From Microbispora rosea (GTDB lineage Bacteria; Actinomycetota; Actinomycetes; Streptosporangiales; Streptosporangiaceae), in the NCBI RefSeq assembly GCF_900156315.1, contig NZ_FTNI01000021.1, positions 62,001 to 126,000 on the forward strand: a stretch of DNA of 64,000 nt, given 5' to 3'. Below, one piece after another: positions 41,868 through 50,557 of the stretch. The position numbers and the translations under genes are program-made. Numbering within the stretch: the first letter of the stretch is position 1; every line of letters starts with the position of its first letter. Under the pieces are notes generated by a model. That model made no database searches. It worked only from the letters and a program-made list of their open reading frames with translations, and was not told the origin of the DNA.

Positions 41868-42918
41868 CGGCCTCCTCGACCGGCCCGTGGGTGGCGAGCC
41901 GGCCCTCGCCGGTGTCCTCGCCCAGCCGTTCGAGAGGGATCGTCCGTCCCTTCTCGTACAGCGCGACGACACGTGGATCCACGTAGGAGGCGCGGCAGAC
42001 CGACGGCGTGTTGCCCAGGTATTCCGACACCTCCTTCATCACCCGGGAGACGGCCCGCTTGCGCCCCGCGCCGCTGCGTACGGGGCGGGAGACGGCGAGC
42101 CCGACCGCGGCCAGGACCGTGGCGTGCCAGGTGCGGAAGTCCTTGGCCGAGACGTCGGTGCCGAACGTCTCCTTCAGGTAGGCGTTGATGTCGGCGCTCC
42201 GCACGTCCACCCAGCCCTCGTCGGTGCGGTAGCGCAGCAGCTCGCCCCGGTGCCCCTTCGACAGCGCCGTCAGCACCGCGCACACGTCGGCGTCGGCCAG
42301 CACCTGCTCCCGCTCCTTGCGGCCCTTGGCCAGGTAGCGGCACACGACCTCGCCGTCGCCGCACTTCACGTGCGAGGTCTTCAGCGTGGCCAGGCCGAAG
42401 GAGTCGGTGTACTCCTCCCCGCCGACCCGGAAGAATCCGATGTCGAGCATGCGCGCGGCGGCGGCCAGCACGCGCTCGCGGCTCAGCTCGTCGCCGCGCA
42501 GGTCGCGCGCGACCCGCTCGCGGAACGGCGGGAGCCGCCGGGCGATCTCCAGCACGTGGTCGAACTTGGCCTCGTCCTGCTGCCTGCGCCACTCGTCGTG
42601 ATAGCGGTACTGCCGCCGGCCCGCCGAGTCGGTGCCCACGGCCTGGAGGTGGCCGTTCTGCTGGGCGCAGATCCACACGTCGGTCCAGGCCGGCGGGATC
42701 GCGAGGGCCCTGATCCGGCGCAGGGTGGCGCGGTCCTTCACGGGACGGCCGGAGGCCCAGGTGTAGCTGAACCCGCGCCCGCGGCGCCTGCGGCGGATGC
42801 CCGGCTCGCCCGGGTCGCTGGGCCGCAGCTCGACGGGCGGTGTCTCGAAGACCTTGGCCTTCTCGGCGAGCTCCGAAGGGGACTTCCGCGCGGGAGCCTT
42901 GTGGGCGACCGCACTCAT
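41827..42918 (-). CDS. DNA topoisomerase IB
   Basis: 363 residues from ATG 42918, overlapping the GT9 stop (ATGA), GGGAG eight bases upstream. RGRGFSYTWASGRPVKDRAT at the start of the core; KDFRTWHATVLAAVGLAVSR carries catalytic Arg/His, and CRASYVDPRVVALYEKGR the nucleophilic Tyr. Relaxes DNA through a 3'-phosphotyrosine. Bacterial/poxvirus-size enzyme. It is translationally coupled to a glycosyltransferase, an odd partner. Confidence 0.93.
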   Translation of the reverse strand: MSAVAHKAPARKSPSELAEKAKVFETPPVELRPSDPGEPGIRRRRRGRGFSYTWASGRPVKDRATLRRIRALAIPPAWTDVWICAQQNGHLQAVGTDSAGRRQYRYHDEWRRQQDEAKFDHVLEIARRLPPFRERVARDLRGDELSRERVLAAAARMLDIGFFRVGGEEYTDSFGLATLKTSHVKCGDGEVVCRYLAKGRKEREQVLADADVCAVLTALSKGHRGELLRYRTDEGWVDVRSADINAYLKETFGTDVSAKDFRTWHATVLAAVGLAVSRPVRSGAGRKRAVSRVMKEVSEYLGNTPSVCRASYVDPRVVALYEKGRTIPLERLGEDTGEGRLATHGPVEEAVIELLRGAPARRR

Positions 42919-43967
42919 CGCAGCAGCTCCCACGCCTGGTCGAGCACCTCGTCCACGCTCACGTCACCCACCCACGAGACGTCCTGGTGACCGCACTCCC
43001 GCATGCCCAGCTTGGGGTCGGCGGGCGTCCCGCAGACCGGGCAGCCGGACGTCCAGGAGATCAGCGGCCGCTGGTGCCCCCGGCTCAGCGGGCCCCAGTT
43101 GATCATGTTGCCGCACCAGTAGATCCCCACGGTGGGGGTGCCGGTCGCCGCCGCCAGGTGACGCGGCCCGGTGTCGTTGGAGACGAGCAGGTCGCAGGCG
43201 GCGTACAGGGCCGTGAGCCCGCCGAGGGACAGCTCTCCGACGACGGCCCTCGCGGGGGTCTGCATCTGCGCGACGACCTTCTCGACGACCTCTCGCTCCT
43301 CCTCGACGCCGGTCACCACCACCGGCCGTCCGAGGCGGTCGGCGACCTCGGCGAAGCGTTCCGGCGGCCATCTCCTGCGCCGGTCCCCCGCGCCCGGGTG
43401 GATCGCCACCAGTCCCCGGGGCACCTTGCCGAGCGTGCGGTTCAACTCGGCCCAGTCCTTTCTGACGACCGCGATCCTCGGCTCGATCTCGGTGGCGGCC
43501 GCGCCGAGCAGCCCCGCCACCTCCAGGTAGCGCAGGGTCTCGTGCTGGTAGTGGACGTACGGCACCCAGCGGTCGAGCGGCGCGGCGTCGGGGGTGCGCA
43601 GGCCGGCCGTCACCCGGGCGCCGAGGCGGCGGATGAACGGATTGGAGTTGCGCCCGCCGCCGTGCATCTGGACGGCCAGGTCGAACCTGCGCCGACGCAG
43701 GTCGTCGTACAGCTCCTCGGGAGCGGCGGACCCGTCGTGCGGGGAGGAGACGCCGGCGATGGGCGGCAACGCCACCACTTCGTCCACCGGGCCCGGGCGA
43801 TCGCGCAGGAACCGTGCGTGCCATTCACGGCCGAGCAGGGTGATCTTGGCGGCGGGGTAGGCCCGCCTGAGCGCCCCTATGGCGGGCAGCGCCAGCAGCA
43901 GGTCGCCGAGGGCGTTGGCCCTCAACACCGCGATCCGTTCGACTCCTTCCACGAGCAGCGCGCTCAT
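42915..43967 (-). CDS. GT9 (heptosyltransferase-like) glycosyltransferase
   Basis: 350 residues from ATG 43967; no ribosome binding site is clear, and an in-frame GTG at about 44026 would add some 20 residues. IAVLRANALGDLLLALPAIG, AIHPGAGDRRRRWPPERFAE, and CDLLVSNDTGPRHLAAATGT are strong GT9 signatures. A Cys cluster (SGCPVCGTPADPKLGMRECG) near the end is unusual and might bind zinc. Divergent from hldE, whose product could supply ADP-heptose. Confidence 0.9.
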   Translation of the reverse strand: MSALLVEGVERIAVLRANALGDLLLALPAIGALRRAYPAAKITLLGREWHARFLRDRPGPVDEVVALPPIAGVSSPHDGSAAPEELYDDLRRRRFDLAVQMHGGGRNSNPFIRRLGARVTAGLRTPDAAPLDRWVPYVHYQHETLRYLEVAGLLGAAATEIEPRIAVVRKDWAELNRTLGKVPRGLVAIHPGAGDRRRRWPPERFAEVADRLGRPVVVTGVEEEREVVEKVVAQMQTPARAVVGELSLGGLTALYAACDLLVSNDTGPRHLAAATGTPTVGIYWCGNMINWGPLSRGHQRPLISWTSGCPVCGTPADPKLGMRECGHQDVSWVGDVSVDEVLDQAWELLR

Positions 43968-44147
43968 GGGTGCGAGCCGCCCCGCGGACGGACGACCACC
44001 CGCTTCGTCCCGTCGTGCATCGGACACCCCCCATTCGTCCGGCCCGCCGGCTGACCCCCGGCGAAGCACTCGTGTGGAGCGACGTCTGATCCCGGTTACC
44101 CCGGTGCGGCGGCCCCAAACCGCGCGGCCGGGTCTGCCGTGCCTGTT

Positions 44148-44172
44148 GTTTCCCCAGCGTCTGCGGGGGTAG
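44148..44172 (+). promoter_or_regulatory. Stress-sigma-type promoter before hldE
   Basis: GTTT-N15-GGGTAG, 11 bases before the ATG. The closest match in the window to the SigF/SigB consensus GTTT-N15-GGGTA. Confidence 0.5.
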
Positions 44173-44182
44173 CCGCCGAGGT

Positions 44183-45628
44183 ATGGCGGAAGAGACGCTC
44201 AACCGTTTCGGTGAAGTCACGGCCGTCGTCGTCGGGGACGTGATGCTCGACTCGTGGCTGCGGGGCCACACGAAGCGCATGGCTCAGGAGGCCCCGGTGC
44301 CGGTGGTGACCGTCGAGCAGATCGAGGACCAGCCGGGCGGCGCCGCCAACACCGCGGTGAACCTGGCCGCCCTGGGCGCACGGGTCCACATGGTGGGTGT
44401 CACCGGCGCCGACCCCGCCGGGGCGACGCTCAACGCGACCCTGGGACGGCTCGACATCGAGGGCCTGGTCATCGTGCGGAGCTGGCGGACCTCGGTCAAG
44501 CGCCGGGTGCTGACCGACGGCCAGATCGTGGCGCGCTACGACGAGGAGGACGCGGCGCCGCTGCCGGAGGCGGCCGAGCGCGACCTCATCGAGCAGATCA
44601 CCCGGCTCGCCGCGGACGCGGACGTCATCATCGCCTGCGACTACGGCGGCGGGGTGTGCACCCCGAACGTCCGCCGGGTGCTGTGCGACCTCAGCATCGA
44701 CCGGAGCGAGGGATCGCGGGGCGCGCCGATCCTCGTGGTGGACGCCCACGACGTGGCCGCCTGGCGGGACTGCCGGCCGACGGCCGTGCTGCCCAACTAC
44801 GCCGAGGTGCGGCGGCTGCTGGGCGAGGGGGACGACCACGACCGGGTGGCCTTCCTGTCCGCGCGCTCGGAGGACCTCATCGAGGCCACCGGCGCCGACC
44901 TCGTGGTGACCACGCTGGACGGCGAGGGCACACTGCTGCACCGGCGCGGCAGGCAGCCGCACCGCACGTACGCGACCCCCGCGCCCGACACGATGAGCAT
45001 CGGCGCGGGCGACACCTTCACGGCGGCGTTCTCGCTCGCCCTGGCGGCGGGCGCGGAGCCCGATCTCGCCGCCGACATCGGCCAGGCGGCGGCGAGCGTG
45101 GTGGTGCGCCGTCAGGGGACGGCCGCCTGCTCCCATGAGGACCTGCTGCAGGCGCTGCGCCCCGGCACCGCGCTGCCGCCCGAGCGGCTGGCCGCGTGCC
45201 TGGAGCGCGACCGCGCCGAGGGCAAGCGGATCGTCTTCACCAACGGCTGCTTCGACGTGCTGCACCGCGGCCACGTCGCCTGCCTGGAGGAGGCCGCCCG
45301 GCTCGGCGACGTGCTGGTCGTCGCGGTCAACGGCGACGACGGCGTGGCCCGGCTGAAGGGGCCGGAGCGGCCGATCAACCGGTGCGAGGACCGGGTGGCG
45401 GTGCTCGCGGCGCTGGGCTGCGTGGACTACATCACCGTCTTCGACGAGGACAGCCCGACCGAGCTGCTGCGGCTCGTGCGGCCGGACGTGTACGTCAAGG
45501 GCGGCGACTACCACCCCGACCTGCTGCCCGAGGCGGAGCTGGTCAGGGAGCTCGGCGGAGAGGTGCGGGTGCTCGGCTATGTCCCGGATCGCTCCACAAC
45601 GGCGATAGTGAACCGGATTCGAGGGTAG
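44183..45628 (+). CDS. hldE: Bifunctional heptose 7-phosphate kinase / heptose 1-phosphate adenylyltransferase
   Basis: 481 residues with both halves of HldE. Residues 1-320 are a PfkB-type kinase: DQPGGAANTAVNLAALG (49-65), catalytic Asp277 in SIGAGDTF. Residues 347-481 are a nucleotidyltransferase: TNGCFDVLHRGHV with His361 and His364, and RPDVYVKGGDYHPDLLPEAE. It turns D-glycero-heptose 7-phosphate into ADP-heptose, with the 1-phosphate phosphatase GmhB acting between; neither GmhA nor GmhB is in this window. A transketolase lies in the same run. Confidence 0.95.
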   Translation: MAEETLNRFGEVTAVVVGDVMLDSWLRGHTKRMAQEAPVPVVTVEQIEDQPGGAANTAVNLAALGARVHMVGVTGADPAGATLNATLGRLDIEGLVIVRSWRTSVKRRVLTDGQIVARYDEEDAAPLPEAAERDLIEQITRLAADADVIIACDYGGGVCTPNVRRVLCDLSIDRSEGSRGAPILVVDAHDVAAWRDCRPTAVLPNYAEVRRLLGEGDDHDRVAFLSARSEDLIEATGADLVVTTLDGEGTLLHRRGRQPHRTYATPAPDTMSIGAGDTFTAAFSLALAAGAEPDLAADIGQAAASVVVRRQGTAACSHEDLLQALRPGTALPPERLAACLERDRAEGKRIVFTNGCFDVLHRGHVACLEEAARLGDVLVVAVNGDDGVARLKGPERPINRCEDRVAVLAALGCVDYITVFDEDSPTELLRLVRPDVYVKGGDYHPDLLPEAELVRELGGEVRVLGYVPDRSTTAIVNRIRG

Positions 45629-45638
45629 AGGGGGCCCC

Positions 45639-45887
45639 ATGACCGAAGAACAACGCTCTCCGACCGGCAAGCCCATGGTGGAGGCGACGCCGATGGACGT
45701 GATCCGCGTCCGTATCGCGTCGTTCGCATTGGTCTTCTGCTTCGCCGTTCTGGTGCTTTCCTTCGTCGGGCGCATCTGGGTGCTGACCGCGGTCGTCGTG
45801 GCGATCATGGCGGTCATCGCGATCTACATGGCGTCCGCCGTACGCAAGCAGAAGAGGCTGGGCGGCGGGCCGCAATCGAGAGGATGA
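45639..45887 (+). CDS. Small two-helix membrane protein
   Basis: 82 residues. Two membrane helices (IASFALVFCFAVLVLSFVG and WVLTAVVVAIMAVIAIYMA) with a basic tail RKQKRLGGG. Eleven bases after hldE and five before the SDR, hence one operon. Not recognised. Confidence 0.75.
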   Translation: MTEEQRSPTGKPMVEATPMDVIRVRIASFALVFCFAVLVLSFVGRIWVLTAVVVAIMAVIAIYMASAVRKQKRLGGGPQSRG

Positions 45888-45891
45888 CGAG

Positions 45892-46890
45892 GTGAGCCTG
45901 AAGGACAAGGTCGTCGTGGTGACCGGCGCGAGCGGCGGCGTGGGCCGCGCCGTGGTCCGGCAGCTCGGAGCGGAGGGCGCGAAGGTGGCGCTCATCGCGC
46001 GTGGAGAGGCGGGCCTCGCCGGCGCGGCCGTGGACGTCGGAGCGGAGGGCGGCATCGGGAAGACCTTCGCCGCCGACGTCTCCGACTACGACCAGGTCCG
46101 CCAGGCCGCCCAGCGGGCCGAGGCCGAGCTGGGCCCGATCGACGTGTGGATCAACATCGCGTTCACGACGGTGTTCGCGCCGTTCCTGGAGATCACCCCC
46201 GAGGAGTACGAGCGCGAGACCAAGGTGACCTATCTCGGCTATGTCTGGGGCACCCGGGTGGCCCTGGAGATGATGAAGCCACGCGACAAGGGCGTCATCG
46301 TGCAGGCGGGCTCGGCCCTGGCCTACCGGTCGATCCCGCTGCAGTCGGCGTACTGCGGCGCCAAGCACGCGATCGTCGGGTTCACCGAGTCGGTGCGGAC
46401 CGAGCTGCTCGCCGAGGACTCGGGCGTGAAGATCACGGTGGTGCAGCTCCCGGCGCTGAACACCCCGCAGTTCGACTGGGGGCTGAACCGCATGCGGCGG
46501 CACGCGCAGCCGGTGCCGCCGATCTACCAGCCGGAGATCGCCGCCGACGCCCTCGTCTACGCCGCCGAGCACCCGGAGCGCAAGGAGTACTGGGTCGGCG
46601 GGATGACCGCCGCCACGATCATGGGCCAGCGGGCGGTGCCCGCGCTGCTCGACCGCTACCTCGCGAGAACCGGAGTGAAGTCGCAGCTCACCGGCGAGAA
46701 GGCGCCGACCGGGGTGTCCAACCTGTGGGAACCGGCGGACGAGGACAAGGACTACGGCGCGCACGGCGGCTTCGACCGGCGGTCGCACGGCCGCAGCGTG
46801 CAGTTGTGGATGTCGCAGCACCGCCGTCTGATCATCGCCGCGGGCCTCGGGCTCGCCGCCGTCGCCGGTCTCGGCCTGCGCCGCCGCTGA
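45892..46890 (+). CDS. Membrane-anchored short-chain dehydrogenase
   Basis: 332 residues, GTG start. TGASGGVGRA (11-20), Ser141, Tyr154 and Lys158 are in place, but the NNAG motif is NIAF (88-91). After the catalytic domain comes a linker (VSNLWEPADEDKDYGAHGGF), then a C-terminal helix RRLIIAAGLGLAAVAGLGLR anchoring it to the membrane. This layout is common among actinobacterial SDRs of unknown substrate. Not an HldD-type epimerase, which is an extended SDR. Confidence 0.88.
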   Translation: MSLKDKVVVVTGASGGVGRAVVRQLGAEGAKVALIARGEAGLAGAAVDVGAEGGIGKTFAADVSDYDQVRQAAQRAEAELGPIDVWINIAFTTVFAPFLEITPEEYERETKVTYLGYVWGTRVALEMMKPRDKGVIVQAGSALAYRSIPLQSAYCGAKHAIVGFTESVRTELLAEDSGVKITVVQLPALNTPQFDWGLNRMRRHAQPVPPIYQPEIAADALVYAAEHPERKEYWVGGMTAATIMGQRAVPALLDRYLARTGVKSQLTGEKAPTGVSNLWEPADEDKDYGAHGGFDRRSHGRSVQLWMSQHRRLIIAAGLGLAAVAGLGLRRR

Positions 46891-46967
46891 CGATCCACAT
46901 TTCTGACATATCGCGGTACGCACCTTTTGCGGCGATACGAAGGGGCGTACCGGGGTAGTCGAGGGCG

Positions 46968-48806
46968 ATGGACGAGCTTGACTACCGCTTCCTGTGCGAA
47001 CTCTCGGCCCAGCTCCGGGTGGACTCGGTCCGGGCCGCCGCGGCCGCCGGCTCGGGACATCCCACGTCCTCGATGTCGGCGGCCGAGCTGATGGCCGTAC
47101 TGCTCGCGCGTCACCTGCGCGTCGACGCCGCGGATCCCGCCAACCCCGCCAACGACCATCTCGTCTTCTCGAAGGGCCACGCCTCACCCCTCCTGTACGC
47201 GATGCTCAAGGCCGCCGGGGTCGTCACCGAGGAGGAGTTGCTGACCTTCCGGAGGCGCGGCAGCCGCCTGGAGGGCCATCCGACGCCCCAGGTGCCTTTC
47301 GTCGACGTGGCCACCGGCTCGCTGGGCTTCGGCCTGCCGGTAGGGGTGGGGCTGGCGCTGACCGCGCGGAGGCTGGACCGCCTGCCTTACCACGTCTGGG
47401 TGTTGTGCGGCGACAGCGAGCTCGCCGAGGGATCGATGTGGGAGGCGTTCGAGCACGCCGGGCACGAGGGGCTGAACAACCTCACGGCGATCATCGACGT
47501 GAACCGGCTCGGCCAGCGCGGCCCCACCCGGCACGGCTGGGACCTCGGCGCGTACGCCGCGAGGCTCGGCGCCTTCGGCTGGCACACCATCGAGATCGAC
47601 GGCCACGACCCCGGCCAGATCGACTACGCGCTCGCCGACGCCCGGGCGACCCGGCGCCGCCCGACGGCGATCATCGCCAGGACCTGCAAGGGCCGCGGCG
47701 TGTCGGCCGTGGAGAACCGCGAGGGCAAGCACGGCAAGCCGCTTGAGGACGCCGAGCAGGCGCTCGACGAGCTCGGCGGGCCGCGTTCCCTCACCGTCAA
47801 GGTCACCCCGCCGGACGCCCCGGCCACGCCGTACCAATATGCCGGCGGCACGCTCGACCTGCCGAGATACGAGCTGGGTGAGCGGGTGGCCACGCGGGCC
47901 GCCTTCGGCGAGGCGCTGGCCGCGCTCGGCACCGCGCGAGGCGACGTCGTCGCGCTCGACGGCGAGGTGGCCGACTCGACGAAGCTGGAGGCGTTCGCCA
48001 AGGCGCACCCGGAGCGGTTCTTCGAGTTCTACATCGCCGAGCAGCAGATGGTGGCCGCCGCCATCGGCATGGCCGCCCGCGGCTGGACCCCCTACGCCGC
48101 GACGTTCGCCGCCTTCCTCACCAGGGCGTACGACTTCGTCCGGATGGCGGCGGTGAGCCGGGCCGGCATTTGCCTGGTGGGATCGCACGGCGGGGTGTCG
48201 ATCGGCGAGGACGGGCCCTCCCAGATGGGGCTGGAGGACCTCGCGGCGTTCCGCGCGGTGCACGGCAGCACCGTGCTGTACCCCTGCGACGCGAACCAGA
48301 CGGCCCGGCTGGTGGCGGACATGGCCGGCCTGGAGGGCGTCCGCTACCTGCGGACGACGCGCGGCGAGACACCGGTGATCTACGGCCCGGACGAGGAGTT
48401 CCCGGTAGGCGGCTGCAAAATCCTGCGCACCGGCGGCCAGGCGACCGTGGTGGCCGCGGGCATCACCGTGCACGAGGCCCTGGCCGCCGCCGACCTGCTC
48501 GCCGAGGACGGCGTCTCCGTCACCGTGATCGACGCGTACTCGATCAAGCCGCTCGACTCGGCCGAGCTGGTCGAGGTGGCCAGGGCGACCGGGAAGGTCG
48601 TCACGGTGGAGGACCACTGGCCGGAGGGCGGGCTGGGCGACGCCGTGCTCGCGGCGCTCGCGGACGCGCCGGCGCCGGTGCCGGTAGCCGTGCGCAAGCT
48701 GGGCGTGTCGCGGATGCCCGGCAGCGCGACCTCCCAGGAGCAGCTGGAGGACGCCGGCGTCGACAGGGGCGCCATCCGCGAGGCCGTGCTGTCCCTGCTC
48801 CGCTGA
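46968..48806 (+). CDS. tkt: Transketolase, full length
   Basis: 612 residues, GAGGG before the ATG. SGHPTSSMSAAELMAVLLAR, VFSKGHASPLLYAMLKAAG, the thiamine-diphosphate motif GDSELAEGSMWEAFEHAG, and the pyrimidine domain FFEFYIAEQQMVAAAIGMAA are all present, in the order thiamine diphosphate-, pyrimidine-binding and C-terminal domains. Length fits the shorter (about 620-residue) class, so it is probably a second copy beside the main pentose-phosphate enzyme. It forms sedoheptulose 7-phosphate, the substrate for heptose synthesis. Confidence 0.92.
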   Translation: MDELDYRFLCELSAQLRVDSVRAAAAAGSGHPTSSMSAAELMAVLLARHLRVDAADPANPANDHLVFSKGHASPLLYAMLKAAGVVTEEELLTFRRRGSRLEGHPTPQVPFVDVATGSLGFGLPVGVGLALTARRLDRLPYHVWVLCGDSELAEGSMWEAFEHAGHEGLNNLTAIIDVNRLGQRGPTRHGWDLGAYAARLGAFGWHTIEIDGHDPGQIDYALADARATRRRPTAIIARTCKGRGVSAVENREGKHGKPLEDAEQALDELGGPRSLTVKVTPPDAPATPYQYAGGTLDLPRYELGERVATRAAFGEALAALGTARGDVVALDGEVADSTKLEAFAKAHPERFFEFYIAEQQMVAAAIGMAARGWTPYAATFAAFLTRAYDFVRMAAVSRAGICLVGSHGGVSIGEDGPSQMGLEDLAAFRAVHGSTVLYPCDANQTARLVADMAGLEGVRYLRTTRGETPVIYGPDEEFPVGGCKILRTGGQATVVAAGITVHEALAAADLLAEDGVSVTVIDAYSIKPLDSAELVEVARATGKVVTVEDHWPEGGLGDAVLAALADAPAPVPVAVRKLGVSRMPGSATSQEQLEDAGVDRGAIREAVLSLLR

Positions 48807-48920
48807 CCGCTCGGTCGGGGGCTCAGTCGAACGCTCGGTCGAACGCCGCTACCGGTGGGCGGCGAGGGCGCGGGCCGTCGGCGTCCCCGCGTCCCGCGGG
48901 TAGTCCGCCACGTGCCCCCG

Positions 48921-49211
48921 GTGAACGCCGCGCTTCTGGCCGGTCTCGCCGAGGCGATCGACGACCGGGAGGTCGTGCGGTTCGATTTGCCGGCCGACGC
49001 GGCCCTGGCGTGCCTCCGTCAGGGCCTCAACGCGGACCGGCGGCGCGTGCGGCTCGTCGTGCGGGCGCGGCCCGACCAGGTGGCCGACGCGTTGAAGTTC
49101 GAGGACCGCCGTCCACGTGAGAGCGCCGCCGGCCGCCCTCGTGGGGCGGCCGGCGGCGTGACGGGAGAGGTCAGCGAGCCTTGGCGGTCGCCTTGCGGTT
49201 GGCTTTCTTGA
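48921..49211 (+). CDS. Doubtful ORF after transketolase
   Basis: From GTG 48921 the frame reads LLAGLAEAIDDREVVRFDLP and VRLVVRARPDQVADALKFED with typical GC3, then runs through a terminator hairpin (49124-49158) into the antisense of the ChaB gene. The first 65 codons look coding; the tail does not. It may be a short gene whose stop has been lost, or a fragment. It is all that is seen between 48807 and 49170. Confidence 0.3.
   Translation: MNAALLAGLAEAIDDREVVRFDLPADAALACLRQGLNADRRRVRLVVRARPDQVADALKFEDRRPRESAAGRPRGAAGGVTGEVSEPWRSPCGWLS
49124..49158. terminator. Strong hairpin upstream of the ChaB stop
   Basis: 15-bp stem (CGCCGCCGGCCGCCC with its complement), loop TCGTG. Serves the minus-strand ChaB gene and plus-strand readthrough. 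Confidence 0.75.
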
Positions 49212-49563
49212 TGGCGTCCACGAGCTCGTCCTTGGTCATCTTCGATCGGCCCTGGATGCCGAGGCGGCTGGCGACGTCGTAGAGATGCTGCTTGGAGGCG
49301 TTCGCGTCGACGCCCTCGGCGGTCTTGCCCTGCTTCGGCGTGCCCTTCCTCGCCTGCTCGTCCGACGGTCCGCGCCCCTCCTTCTTCTCCCAGTGGTCGC
49401 CCACCTTCTCGAAGGAGTGCTTGAGCGCGGCGAACGCCGTACGGTGGGCGCGCTGGCCCTCGCCGTACGTCTCGACGGCGGAGTCGTGCGCCTTGATCCA
49501 GGTCTCCTGGGCCTCCTTGGGCGAGCGCTCCAGGGTCGAGGGCAGTTCCTTACGTCCTGGCAT
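49171..49563 (-). CDS. ChaB-family protein with Rho/SAP-like C-terminus
   Basis: 130 residues. Residues 1-60 are a ChaB domain (ELPSTLERSPKEAQETWIKA, HDSAVETYGEGQRAHRTAFA). The C-terminal HLYDVASRLGIQGRSKMTKD followed by ELVDAIKKANRK is a SAP/Rho N-terminal-like DNA- or RNA-binding helix pair. Found widely in actinobacteria as stress-induced small proteins. It precedes the DUF6458 gene's 3' side on the same strand. Confidence 0.88.
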   Translation of the reverse strand: MPGRKELPSTLERSPKEAQETWIKAHDSAVETYGEGQRAHRTAFAALKHSFEKVGDHWEKKEGRGPSDEQARKGTPKQGKTAEGVDANASKQHLYDVASRLGIQGRSKMTKDELVDAIKKANRKATAKAR

Positions 49564-49607
49564 GGTCCATGCCTCCCTTCAGACCGTCGGAAGTCCGTTG
49601 GAGGGGG

Positions 49608-49868
49608 TCAGATGGTGGGGTCGTCGTAGCGCCGCTCCTCGTACACGTGGCGGCGGGTGGCGGTGGCGTCCACGGGGGCGGCGGCGGTGACGGTGGTCCT
49701 GCGGCGGACCGTCGTCAGGCGCCAGATGCCGAAGAGCAGCCCGGCCAGACCGCCCACCATGAGGATCACCCCGATCACCTGGATGTCGAGGCCCGCGATG
49801 GTGAAGTCGACCGCCCAGGTGAGGATGGCCCCCAGCATGATGAGGATGATGCTTCCGGCGATGGTCAT
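49608..49868 (-). CDS. DUF6458 small membrane protein
   Basis: 86 residues, GGAGG seven bases before ATG 49868. Two membrane helices (IAGSIILIMLGAILTWAV and VIGVILMVGGLAGLLFGI) followed by a basic, Tyr-rich tail. Matches DUF6458, unknown function. Upstream of ChaB on the same strand, 44 bases apart. GTTT-N14-GGATAG lies at 49894-49917. Confidence 0.85.
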   Translation of the reverse strand: MTIAGSIILIMLGAILTWAVDFTIAGLDIQVIGVILMVGGLAGLLFGIWRLTTVRRRTTVTAAAPVDATATRRHVYEERRYDDPTI

Positions 49869-49893
49869 GGCGTTTCCTCCTTCGCCTTCTGCT

Positions 49894-49917
49894 CTATCCC
49901 CTCCACGGATTCCAAAC
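49894..49917 (-). promoter_or_regulatory. Stress-sigma-like promoter before DUF6458
   Basis: Minus strand GTTT-N14-GGATAG, one mismatch to GGGTAG, 26 bases before the ATG. Confidence 0.35.
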
Positions 49918-49946
49918 GTCGCATGTGGGTGCCCGGATAGGGCACC

Positions 49947-50477
49947 ATGCGAGTCATGACCGATATCCCCATTGTGGTGATGGGACTCATGGGCGCGGGG
50001 AAGAGCACCGTCGCCCGGCTGCTCGCCGACGCGCTCGGCCGTCCCATGCGCGACAGCGACGCCGATCTGGAGGCCAGGTACGGCACGACCGCCGCCGCGA
50101 TGGCCGCCGGTCTGGGCGCGGACGAGCTGCACGCCCGAGAGGCGCTGGTGCTGCGGGAGGCGCTGGCGGCCCGTCCCACCCCTGTCATCGCCGCCGCCGC
50201 CAGCACCGTCGAGGACCCCGAGACGCGCCGCGCGCTGGCCCCCGCCTTCGTGGTCTTCCTCGACGGCCCGCCCGAGGTGCTGGCCGAGCGGATGAGGTCG
50301 AGCCCCCACCGCCCGCACTTCAAGCCCGACCTCGTACGCATGCTGACCGAGCAGCGCGACCTGCGGTTGCCGGGGTTCCACGAGGTCGCGGACCTGACGG
50401 TCGACCCCTCCACTCACAAGCCCGAGGAGATCGCGGCCGCGGTGCTCGCGCGTCTCGACGGCGCGAAGACCCCCTGA
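49947..50477 (+). CDS. Shikimate-kinase-like P-loop kinase
   Basis: 176 residues. Walker A GLMGAGKST near residue 13, DSDADLEARYGTTAAAMAAG in the substrate region, VVFLDGPPEVLAERMRSSPH in the lid. This is the gluconokinase/shikimate-kinase fold, but the shikimate arginines are not all evident, so the substrate is open. AGGG precedes ATG 49947; ATG 49956 is also possible. Single gene. Confidence 0.78.
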   Translation: MRVMTDIPIVVMGLMGAGKSTVARLLADALGRPMRDSDADLEARYGTTAAAMAAGLGADELHAREALVLREALAARPTPVIAAAASTVEDPETRRALAPAFVVFLDGPPEVLAERMRSSPHRPHFKPDLVRMLTEQRDLRLPGFHEVADLTVDPSTHKPEEIAAAVLARLDGAKTP

Positions 50478-50510
50478 AAGGCCCTGCGGCAAGGCCCTGC
50501 GGCGACGAAA

Positions 50511-50534
50511 GGCCCGCCCGCTCCCGGGCGGGCC
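50511..50534. terminator. Terminator between convergent kinase and RsbW-like genes
   Basis: GGCCCGCCCG / CGGGCGGGCC, loop CTCC. Confidence 0.75.
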
Positions 50535-50557
50535 GCCGCGTGTGTCAGCTCGGCGGG

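Noticed and set aside
46934-46958. Stress-sigma promoter before transketolase (GGGTAG present)
   Set aside because: No GNNT at any allowed spacing.
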